From Trabulsiella odontotermitis (GTDB taxonomy: Bacteria > Pseudomonadota > Gammaproteobacteria > Enterobacterales > Enterobacteriaceae), in NCBI RefSeq assembly GCF_030053895.1, contig NZ_CP125781.1:1240001-1304000 (forward strand): a stretch of DNA of 64,000 nt. The letters run 5' to 3'. Numbering within the stretch: the stretch's first letter is position 1; every line of letters starts with the position of its first letter. Below, piece by piece: positions 25,635 to 36,100 of the stretch. The notes below the pieces were generated by a model. That model ran no database searches and was not told where the DNA came from. It saw nothing but the letters and a program-made list of their open reading frames with translations. The position numbers and the translations under genes were made by a program.

Positions 25635-27037
25635 GGCTGGATCTCCACGGACTGAATGCTGCGGTTTTCTAAGCCGAAGGCATTACGCAGCTTGCCGCTG
25701 TTGTAGAGGCAGTTAAGCTGCAACTGATGGAGCTGGCTGAGCGTCTGTTGTTGCGCGAAACGCGCCTGAAAAACTTCCTGTTCAGCGTTGAGCACATCGA
25801 GCAGCGGGCGCGAGCCGAGGTCAAGATACTGCTGTTGATACAGCTCGCGGGTGCGCTCGCTCAGCGTCTCCTGACGCTGCAATACCTGCAACGCGCCGAG
25901 CAGATTCAGCGCTTCACTGCGGGATTCCATCAGCTTTTGCAGTACATCGAGGCGGGTACGTTTGATGCCAGACTGTGCCGCGTCCAGCGCATGAGTGGCG
26001 GCGTTGCGCCGTGCGGTCAGGCCGCCGCCCTGGTAGATGGGCATTTCGACTTTAACCCAGGTGGAATACTGGGTGCGATCGAGCGCGTCATGGCTGGGGT
26101 ATTTATCGTTGAGGTAATGCTGTACCTGCGGCTCCAGCGAAATGGTGGGGGTCATCTGCGCTGTAGCATAATCGAGATTGGCTTTCGCCACATTCGCCTG
26201 TGCCCGGGCGGCAAGCACTGCAGGCACCAGGCGGTCATCTGGCTGGGCGATATCGCAGCTTTTGCCGAGCTTTTGCGGGAATTCATCGCTGATGGCGTTG
26301 AGATTATCCCAGCCGAGCCAGCTCATTAACGTCGCCTGTGTACTCTCCAGACTGGCCTGATACTGAATCAGCTGAGAACGGGCAGATTCAATGCGGGCAT
26401 CGGTTTGCACGACATCTGAAAGGGACGTGGCGCCTTCATCATTGCGCTGCTGCGTCAGTTTGCCGATGGCGTTCAGCGCGTCCAGTTGTTCTTCAGCAAT
26501 CGCCACCATCTGCTGCCAGGTTTGTACCTGCACCATGGCGATGGCGGTGTCGTGACCAACGCTGTCGATGCTGACCAGCACATTGGCCTGCTGCTGCGCG
26601 ACACCAGCGCTCTCTGCGCGCACCTGGCTGTCGACTTTGCCAAAGTCATAAAGCATCTGCGACAGCGACAACACCAGCGACGGACTAAAGCCGTGATCGA
26701 GATAGGTGTTGGAGTAGCCGTTGTTCATTCCGGCGCTGATCTGCGGGTAGTATTTTGCTTTCGCGACGTTTACCTGTTCAGTTTGCGCCCACAATTTACC
26801 AATTGCTTCGTTGATCGACGGGTGCCAGTTGACTGCCCGATTTACCGCCTCATTTAACGTCAGTATTCCCGGCGGCGCCGCGTCCAGCTTTAATGTGGAG
26901 GAGCCATCCAGCGCGGGGAGTTCTTGCCCGGCCAGCCCTTGCGTCGTGATACGCTGCGGTTCGTCATCGGCATAAGTCGCCTGCGCCACGCACAGACAGC
27001 TTGCCAGCCAGCAACTGGCAGGCAGTAATTTTCCCAT
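25631..27037 (-). CDS. TolC-like outer membrane channel (BapB-like)
   Basis: A 468-aa outer membrane efflux protein with a Sec signal peptide (LLPASCWLASCLCVAQATYA), followed by two TolC-type repeats (LTLNEAVNRAVNWHPSINEA; QVNVAKAKYYPQISAGMNNGYS; later ANVAKANLDYATAQMTPTISLEP). It forms the exit duct of the type I secretion system. It is the first of three overlapping export genes and is separated from the adhesin stop by a 78-bp gap holding a strong hairpin. Confidence 0.92.
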   Translation of the reverse strand: MGKLLPASCWLASCLCVAQATYADDEPQRITTQGLAGQELPALDGSSTLKLDAAPPGILTLNEAVNRAVNWHPSINEAIGKLWAQTEQVNVAKAKYYPQISAGMNNGYSNTYLDHGFSPSLVLSLSQMLYDFGKVDSQVRAESAGVAQQQANVLVSIDSVGHDTAIAMVQVQTWQQMVAIAEEQLDALNAIGKLTQQRNDEGATSLSDVVQTDARIESARSQLIQYQASLESTQATLMSWLGWDNLNAISDEFPQKLGKSCDIAQPDDRLVPAVLAARAQANVAKANLDYATAQMTPTISLEPQVQHYLNDKYPSHDALDRTQYSTWVKVEMPIYQGGGLTARRNAATHALDAAQSGIKRTRLDVLQKLMESRSEALNLLGALQVLQRQETLSERTRELYQQQYLDLGSRPLLDVLNAEQEVFQARFAQQQTLSQLHQLQLNCLYNSGKLRNAFGLENRSIQSVEIQP

Positions 27038-27075
27038 AAATTGTCCCTAAGAAAGCTGATTACGTTGTTTTCAGC

Positions 27076-27101
27076 GCCCCGGACGTACGTGCGTCCGGGG
27101 C
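27076..27101 (-). promoter_or_regulatory. GC-rich hairpin between adhesin and export genes
   Basis: GCCCCGGACG (27076-27085) and CGTCCGGGGC (27092-27101) form a perfect 10-bp stem with a 6-nt loop. On the minus strand it follows the adhesin stop codon and precedes the channel gene. No T-run follows, so it is either a partial terminator or an mRNA 3'-end stabiliser that sets more adhesin than exporter. Confidence 0.6.
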
Positions 27102-27115
27102 TGCCGTCGGTCTTA

Positions 27116-30100
27116 TCAGGTCACAATGTGGTTCTGTTGAATCAGCTCATCGAGCGTGGTGTGAACGTTTTCCAGTGTCACGAGGTTAGTCGCGTGGTAC
27201 GTCGAGCCGGTACCGTCGCGGTCAATGGAAATCACCGTGTTGTTGCCGCTGGCGGAGACCGTCAGGTAGTTGCCGAGCGAGGAATTCTGCCCGTTCCAGC
27301 CCACCAGCAGGTCGCCAATATCTATCTTGTCGCCCTGCGTCAGCGAGAAGTTGCTCCAGCTGTCGGTGGTGCCGTTGCCGCCGGTGGCGTCATTGCTGCT
27401 GAGCAGGTGATAAATCAGCGTGTCGCCGTAGACGCTGCCAACGACCCTGTCGGCCTGGGCGGTGCTGACTGTCTGCGGGTTCATGTCGATGGTCAGCGTG
27501 GCGCTGTCGGTGTGACCATTTTGATCGTTGAGCGTGTAGGTGAACGTCTCCTTCTGGGTGATGGTCGAAATGGCAACGCCGTTGTTGAGTGTATAGGTGT
27601 AATGACCGTCAACGCCGACAGTCAGCCTGCCGTAGAGGCCGTTAATGGTGGCTTCTGCGTTGCTGCTGGTCAGTGGATTCAGCGTGGCGGTGCTGCCGCC
27701 AGCGCCGTTGACCGTCAGCAGGGTATGTACGCTGGCGAGCTGATCGGCCGCTCCCGTCGAACCGCTGCCATCGAAGATATTGCCGGTGACGGTATTGGTA
27801 CCAGCGCTCTCGAAGTTATCGAGATCGATAGTCGTGCCTCTGACGCTCGGGGTGATGGTGATGCTGCCAATGGACAATGCGCCGACGTTGCCGGTATAGG
27901 TCAGTGTATAGCTGCCGGAGTGCAGCTCCAGACCCGGCACGGTGACATCAATTGCACCGCCCAGCAGCGAACCGCCGCTGAAGTTGCCGCTGGCGACGAT
28001 GGTGCTGCCGTCTTTGATCGTCCAGTTTACTGTCAATCCGCCCAGTGCCAGTGCCGAGGCAATCTGGAAATGCAGGATCACATCTTTCACCGCCGAGCCA
28101 GCGGTAATATCAATGGTGCCGTTACCGGTGGCGGTAGTGGGATTAAGCAGCGATGACGTCCAGGTTACGGTGCCAACGCTGCTGTCGGTAAACGGCTGCG
28201 AAGTGTCCTGTAGCGTGGTGACCGCCATAACGCTACTGGTGTCGTTGACCGCATCCACACCGTGCGGCGTCGGGGTGATATTCAGCGTCGCGGTACTGGT
28301 ATCGCCATTAGCTCCGGTGATCTTGTAGACAAAGCTGTCCGGCGTTTTGATGCTGTCGGCGCCGACGCCGCTTTTCAGTGTGTATGTGTAGTTGCCTGCG
28401 GCATCGATCGTCAGCGTGCCGTACAACCCGTCGAGCGTCGTGGAACCGGTAGCAGAGACAAGATGCCCGTTCACTTCGGTGACTGTCGCGCCACCACTGT
28501 GGGCGTCGTTGGTCAGCACGTTCCCCGACGTCGTCGCACTGACGCTGTCGACGTTGTAGGTGTGATCCGCGATCACATCCAGCGTGTAGCCCGTCAGCAC
28601 CGAAATACCGCTGGCGGTGTTGAGCAGGAACAGATACTGACCGCCCGGCAACGTCAGGGTTAACGGATCTGACTGGCCGCCGAGCAGCGGGGCATTTAGC
28701 CAGTTATCCACCACGCGATACTGTTCATATTGCTGTGTGGCATCATTGAAACGGTAGATATAAAGGTCGAACGACGACGCCAGCGCCACGCCACCGACGC
28801 TGGATTGCAGCGTCATGGTACGGGTGGATCCCTCTTCAACGTCGAAGATAATCGGGTTGCTGAGATCGTCCAGCACGTTAGCATTCAGTACGTTGCCCAG
28901 GTTGACGCCGACGACGGTAAAGCCGCCCTGCGACGAAGCGCCATTATTCACTGCCGACACGTCGGTATCAAATACCAGTGACGTGCTGTCATCTGCCGCG
29001 GTCACGCTACTGGCCGTCGCGCCCGCGCCGAGGGTTACGACAAGATTCGCCGATGCGTTGCTGCCGTTCTGGCTGATGGTATAGGTAAAACTTTCTGTTC
29101 TGCCCAACACCGTCGCCGACGTATCGGTCAGGGTGTAGGTGTAGCTGCCATCCTGATTGATATGCAGCGTGCCGTAATTCCCCTGCACATCAATACCGCC
29201 TGACGGCACGGTGATGGTCGTGCCGCTGGCGTCGGTAATGGACGTCACCACCGTGCCGGTCGGGGCGTTATCCTGTCCGCTGTTCGGATCGATATCGCTG
29301 ATCACGTTGCCGGTTTCGCTGGTGCCGCCAGTGATCGTCCCGGCACTGGTCTGGTCCACGGTGACGTCGAGGCTGGTGTAAGAGCCGGTAGCCAGCAGAT
29401 CAGTGTTGTAGCTCAGTACGCGATAGCTACCGCCAGGCAAGCCTTCCAGATTCAGCGTGACGCCGGAGGCGCCAAGCGTCAGCAGGTTGAGGAAGCGTGG
29501 ATCGGTGGAGTCGGCGTAGGTGGTCCACATTTGCAGGTTGGTGTCGTACACCTGCACCAGGATCTCCATAGAACTTAACAATGACAGCACCACGCCAGTA
29601 CCGGCGGCATTGATGATGACGTTACCGCTGCCGCCATCGGCGATAGTGAATTCCACCTGAGCGGTGTCATTCCCCAGCACCGAGGCCACGTTGCCCAGCG
29701 CGCCGACCAGCAGGACGCCGTAATCATCGTAGTGCTGCGTGGTGACTTCGGCGTCGGTGACCAGCGGCAGGTTGACAACGTTGTCGTTTGCCGCCAGCGG
29801 CAGGTCGGGCGCGGTAGCCGTATACGGTGGCGAGACGTTGCCCGCGCCATCGGTCGCCGTGACGGTGAGGCTTTCCCCGTCAATCTGGCGGGTCGGCAAC
29901 GTGGCTGTCCAGTTGCCACTGCCGTCGGCAGTGGCGGTGAGGGTGGCGCCGCCAGGCAGGGTTACCGTCACGGTACTGTTGGCTTCGGCGGTACCGCTGA
30001 TTGCACTGCCATCAGTGCTGACCGTCGCCGTTGGCGCGTCCGGGAGGACGGTATCCACGTTGATGCCAAACGCCTGTGAGGGCGCACTGGTGCCGTTCAC

Positions 30101-33100
30101 GTTGGCCGCGGTGGCGGTAAAGCTGTGCACGCCGTTATCCAGCGCGGTTGACGGCGTAAAGCTCCAGTTGCCTTGCGCATCGGCGGTGGTGCTGCCGAGC
30201 AATGCTCCGTTGTCATACAGCGTGACGACGACGCCTGCCTGGGCGGTACCGTGGAGTTCAGGCAGGGTATCGTTAGTGCTCTGACCTTTTGCCACGCTGC
30301 CTGCCACCGGAGCGACATCATCCAGCACGCTGGAGATAACCGGCATAGCCGGGATCCCGGTGGACGGTGCAGTAAAGCTGGTGGACGTGCCGGTGTTGCC
30401 TGCCCGGTCAGTGGCGGTGGCCGACAGCGTTTCGCTGTTGGTCTGCGCCGGGATAAGCGTTGCCGTAAAGGCACCCGTTCCGTCAGCAGTGGCGGTGCCC
30501 AGCACGGTGCCATCAGCCGCCGTGATCGTCACCGTACTGCCTGCTTCCGCCGTCCCGGTCACCTGCGTGCCGGTATCGTTCACCGCGAGCACAACCGGCG
30601 CGGCAGGCCCGGTGGTATCAATGGCGATAGTGGTAATCGCGGAAGGCGCGCTGGTATTCCCTGCGATGTCGGTGGCCGAGACAGTGAACGCGTGGTTGCC
30701 TTCACCGAGGGCGGTGCCTGGCGTGAAGGTCCAGTTGCCGTTAGCATCCGCCTGCACCTGACCCATCTGCGTGCCGCCATCGAAAATCGTGACGGTGGCG
30801 TTGGCTTCCGCCGTGCCATTCAGCGTCGGGGTGGTATCGTTAGTCGGTTGTGTGCCGGTGACTGGCCCGGTGACACTGCCTGTGTTATCAACAATGCTGC
30901 TGATAACCGGTGCCGCTGGCGCGATGGTATCGACCCGGACTGTCCAGTCGGCTGACGTTCCACTGGTGTTGCCTGCGGCATCGGTGGCGGTCAGGGTGAA
31001 ATCATGCGAACCGTTGGTCAGCGCTGTCGGCGGGCGGAACGTCCAGTTACCGTCACTGCCGACAGTGGTGGAGCCGAGCACCACGCCATCACTGTAAAGC
31101 GTAATGACCGATCCAACATCTCCAGTGCCGTTCAGCACCGGACGGGTATCGTTGGTCGTGCCGCCGTCGGCTATTGCGCCAGTGTGGGGCGTGGTGTTGT
31201 CCGTCACGCCGGTAATCACTGGCACTGCTGGTGGGGTGATATCGACCACGACGGTAAAGGCGCTGGATGGCGCGCTGGTATTCCCCGCCGTATCGGTGGC
31301 GGTGACGGTAAAGCTGTGGTTGCCGCTCGCCAGCGGGGTGAGCGGGGTGAAAGTCCAGCTACCGTCCGGTTGTACGGTGACAGAACCCAGTACTGTGCTG
31401 CCGTCCAGAATGGTTAGTGTGGCGCCTGCTTCACCCCGACCACTTAAAGCCGGTTGTGTGTCGTTGGTCACCTGGCCGCTGGTCAACGGGCCGGTGACGC
31501 CAGGGCGATCGTCCACTACCGAAGTAATGGTCGGTGCTACGGGTGCAGTGGTATCCACCACCAGTGTAAAGGTGGGCGAAGTGGCGCTGGTGTTGCCCGC
31601 CGGATCAGTCACTTTGATGGTGATCGGATGGCTGCCATCAGCAAACGTAGTGCCGCTGTAGCTCCAGTTGCCGTTGTTGTCTGCGGTGGCCGTGCCGATC
31701 AGCGTGCCGTTGTCGTAAATCTGTACCGTGGCGTTGGCATCAGTGGTGCCGCTGAGCGTCGGGACGGTATCCCGTGTCGGATCGCCGGTGGTCAGCGCTA
31801 CGGGTGTAGTGCCGGTATCATCCGTGACGGTGGGGAGCGCAGGCGTGGCAGGCACTGCGGTATCGACGTTAAAGTTAAAACCGGTCGATGGAGCGCCGAC
31901 ATTGCCCGCGCTGTCGGTCGCAACCAGCGTGATGTTGTGCGGCCCGTCACCGAGCGGCGTAGTCGGCGTGAAGACCCAGTTACCGCCAGGACCAACCGTA
32001 ATGGAGCCAATGGCCGTGCCATTATCATTAATCGTCAGTACCGATCCCGGTTCAGCGGTTCCCGACAGAGTCGGACGCGTATCGTTAGTGGTGCCACCAC
32101 TGGCGATCGCCCCGGTAACTGGCAATTGATCATCAATGATCGCGTTAAGTACTGGCACGCCCGGTACCGCAGTATCTACCGTAATCGTAAAGTCCGGCGA
32201 TGAGCCGCTGTTGGTCTGGCTGACGGCGAAACGATGTGGACCGTCGTCAAGCGGTGCCGTGAGCTGATATTGCCAGTCGCCATTGCTGTCGGCGGTGACG
32301 GAATCCAGTCTGGCGCCATCCAGCCAGATGGTGACGATGGCACCAGGCAGCGCTTCTCCGCTAAGGGTCGGCAGCGTATCGTTGGTGCTGTCGCCATTAC
32401 CAAGCGGGCCGGAATTCGGGTTGACATCATCGGTGACCACGTCCAGCGTTGGCGGCTGAACGGCACCGGGGGTGTTAGTAGCGTTAAAGCCAGTGGACGG
32501 CCCCTCATTCCCCGCTTTATCCTGCGCGACTGCGTTCAGCGCCTCACCGTTAAGTTGTGCCGGGTTAATCGTCACTCTGAACTCACCGTTAGTATCCGTC
32601 AAACCTCTGCCGAGCTCGGTTCCGGTACTATCGGTAATGATAACTGTGCTGCCGATTTCTGCGGTTCCGCTGATCAGCGTGCCGTTAGCATCGACATTCA
32701 CAACGGTCGGCGGCGGTGGCGGCAGCGTGTCCACCGTTAGTGTGATGGAGTTTGTCGGCGGCAGCGTATTACCCGCGTTGTCTTCCGCGCCAAAGCTGAA
32801 GGTATGTTCTCCCTCGCTCAGTACCGGGCTCCATGTCCAACTGCCGTCCTGGTTGACCGTGACGCTGTCGAAAGGGGTGGTGGTGTCTGTATCATAGATC
32901 AACACCGTGCTGCCCGGCTTGCCAGTACCGTTGAAGGTGAGCGTATTGTCGTTGGTTGACGCTCCGTCAGCCAGGGAACCTGTCTGCGGATCCAGATTAT
33001 CAATGACATCAGTCAGTACCGGCGCGGTGAGCGGTACGGTGTTCACGGTTAACGTAAAGTCGCCAGAGACGGGGCTGTTGTTCCCGGCGGGATCACGCGC

Positions 33101-36100
33101 CACGGCGGTCAGCGTCCAGGTACCATCCTGTAGTGGGGTGGTGGTGGTAATCGACCACTCGCCGTTGGTCACGGTCGCTTCGCCAATCACCGTGGTGCCG
33201 TTGTACAGTGTCACGATGCTGCCATCTACACCGGTACCGTTTATCGTCGGGGTGCCATCATCGGTGGTGCCGCCGCTGGTAATCGTCGCGGGTGTACCAA
33301 CGTTGTCGTCAGCGTCACTGATGACGGGTGCTGCAGGCGGCGTGGTATCGATGGTAAAGGTGATAGGGTCTGATGCCACGCTAGTGTTGCCTGCCGGATC
33401 GGCTTCTTTCACCGTCAGTGTATAACTGGCCTCTGGCAGTGCCGGGGAAGGGGTAAAACTCCAGTTGCCGTTGCTGTCGACCTGGGTTGAACCGATGGGC
33501 GTGTTGCCGTTGTAGATCGTGATCAGATTTCCGGCATCGCCGGTGCCGCTGATCGTGGGTGTCGTGTCATTGGTGGCGCCATTATTGCCCACAATACCAG
33601 TACCGGGAGCGGCATTGTCAGTGATCGTCGGAACCGCCGGTTTGTCTGGTGCGGTCAAATCGACCACGACGGTATAGCTGCCGGAAAGCTCTCCGGTGTT
33701 ACCTGCCGGGTCGGTCGCCGTTGCCGTCAGCACGTTATTGCCTTCCGGCAAATCGGTAGCGGGCTGGAAGGTCCATTGCCCGTTACTGCCGACAGTGGTG
33801 CTGCCAATCTCGTTGCCGTTGTTATAAATCGTTATGACAGAGTCCACTTCCCCCTCGCCTGAGAGCGTGGGGCGCTGGTCGTTCGTGGCGCCGCCGCTGT
33901 CCAGTGCCATGCCATTGCCACCCACCACAATGGTGACTGAGTCGATGAGTGGCGCGTCCGGTGCGGTGCCGTCAACCGTTAAGGTGAAGCTCGCTTCGCC
34001 GCTTTCGTTGCCTGCCGGATCGGTAGCGGTGGCGGTCAGGGTATGCGAGCCGTCACCCAGCGGCGTTTCCGGGGTGAAAGTCCATGCTCCATCATCATCA
34101 ACTATGGCGGTGCCGAGGGAATCGCCATTGTCGTAAACAGTGATGGTCGAGCCAGCGACACCGGTGCCACTCAGTTGCGGTTGCGTTTCATCCGTCAGTT
34201 GCGCGTCAGTCAGCGTAGTACCTGCGTCGTCTTTGACTGTATCAATGGCAGGCGTTGCTGGTGCGCCGGTATCGATAGTCACTGTAAACCCGGACGACGG
34301 CGCGGTGGTGTTGCCGTTGCTGTCGCTGGCGGTTACGGTGAACGAATGTTCGCCATCGTCCAGCGGTGTGGTGACCTGATAGCTCCAGGTACCTGAAGTG
34401 CCGACGGTGATGCTGGTGAGCAGTGTGTCGCCATCATAAAGCTTCACCACCGATCCCGGCTCGCCGGAGCCGCTGATCATCGGTGTGTTGTCATTGGTCA
34501 GGCCGTTATTCGCGACGGTACCGAGAACCCCCGGCATATCGTCAGTCACCCGGGTGATCGTAGGTATTTGTGGTGGCGTGGTGTCGATGACCACCACAAA
34601 GGCGCCTGATGGCGGGCTGGCGTTGCCGCTGACATCGGTCGCGATGACTGTCAGCGAATGCGACCCCTGACTCAGTCCAGAAGAGGGTGTAAAGCTCCAG
34701 TTGCCCTGCGTGTCTGCCGTAGTCTGCCCCACCAGCACGCTGTTGTCGTAAACCTTGATGATGGCATTGGCTTCTGTGGTTCCCGCCAGCGTGGGTGTCG
34801 TGTCATTGGTGGTCTGCCCGTTCTGCAGCGGACCGACCGTATCCGGCACGTTGTCGGTAACGGTGAAACCCGCAGGCGCATCAGGCGCAAAGGTATCGAC
34901 AATCAGTGTGAACGCGTCCGTGGGATCACTTTCGCCGAGCGGGTTGATTGCCGTAACGGTAATTTCATGGTTCCCTTCTGCCAGCGGCGGTTGCGGCGTG
35001 AAGCTCCAGTCCCCCTCGCTGTCAGCCACCACTGAGCCGATGGCGTTACCGTTATCGTAGATCTGAACCGTCACGCCGGGCTGCGACGTGCCGCTGAAGG
35101 TGGGGGTGTTGTCATCGGTGGGCTGATTATCCGTCAGTGCGCCGGTGACATTACCTGCGTTGTCCACAACGGCGTTCATTGTCGGCGCAACAGGTGCGGT
35201 GGTGTAAACGTAGAACGTATCGCCTTGCGTTACCGGGCTGGTATTGCCTGCTTTATCCGTCTGCGAGACGCCAAACTGATGCGTGCCGTCGACCATCGGT
35301 GTGCCGGGCGTGAAACTCCAGTTCCCCTGGTTGTCGACGGTGACGCTGCCGATGGGCTGACCGTTATCATAAATCGTGATGATATTGCCCGCTTCGGCGG
35401 TGCCGGAAAGTGTCGGGGTGCTGTCGTCCGTGATCGCATCAGCCGCAATGGCGCCTGCATCGGGACCTGCGTCGTCCATGAGTGCGGTCATGGCAGGCGC
35501 ATCCGGGACGTCGGTATCAACGTTCAGCGTAAAACTGCCGGAAGGCTGGCTTTCCCCTTTCACGTTGGTTGCAATAACTGTGAAGGCATGGTTGCCATCG
35601 CTCAACGGTGCTGATGGCGTAAAATTCCAGCTGCCGTCAGCGTCCGCTCTGACGGAACCAATCTCCGTGCCGTTATCGTAAATGTGAACGACGGAAAGTG
35701 CGGTTGCGGTGCCGTACAGTGCCGGGCGAGCATCGTTTGTGAACTGGTTTTGTGTTAACTCACCGGTTTGTGCGGGAACGTCGTCCTGCGCGCCGTCGAT
35801 GACCGGCGTTTGCGGGAATGGAATGTTTGGCGCGTTGATATTGGCGGACGGACCATCATTGCCGGCATCGTCAGTCGCCGTGGCCGTCAGTTGCTCACCG
35901 CTCACATGGGGTTTACTCAGCTCAATGGCGAAATTGCCATTGCTGTCTGCTCTGCCGCTGCCTAATACCGTGCCCTCAGCATTTTTAATAATCACCATAC
36001 TGCCCGGTTCTGCGTTGCCGGTTACCGTCGTTCCTTCGCTGGAGATGTTCATGTTCGTCGGTGCGCCGGGCGGTGTGGTGTCGTTGCTGTCACCTGAACC

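Noticed and set aside
29800..36079. Regular 300-bp periodicity considered as a CRISPR-like or satellite array
   Set aside because: The period follows protein Ig-like domains in one open frame; units vary in DNA sequence and there are no constant short repeats with unique spacers.
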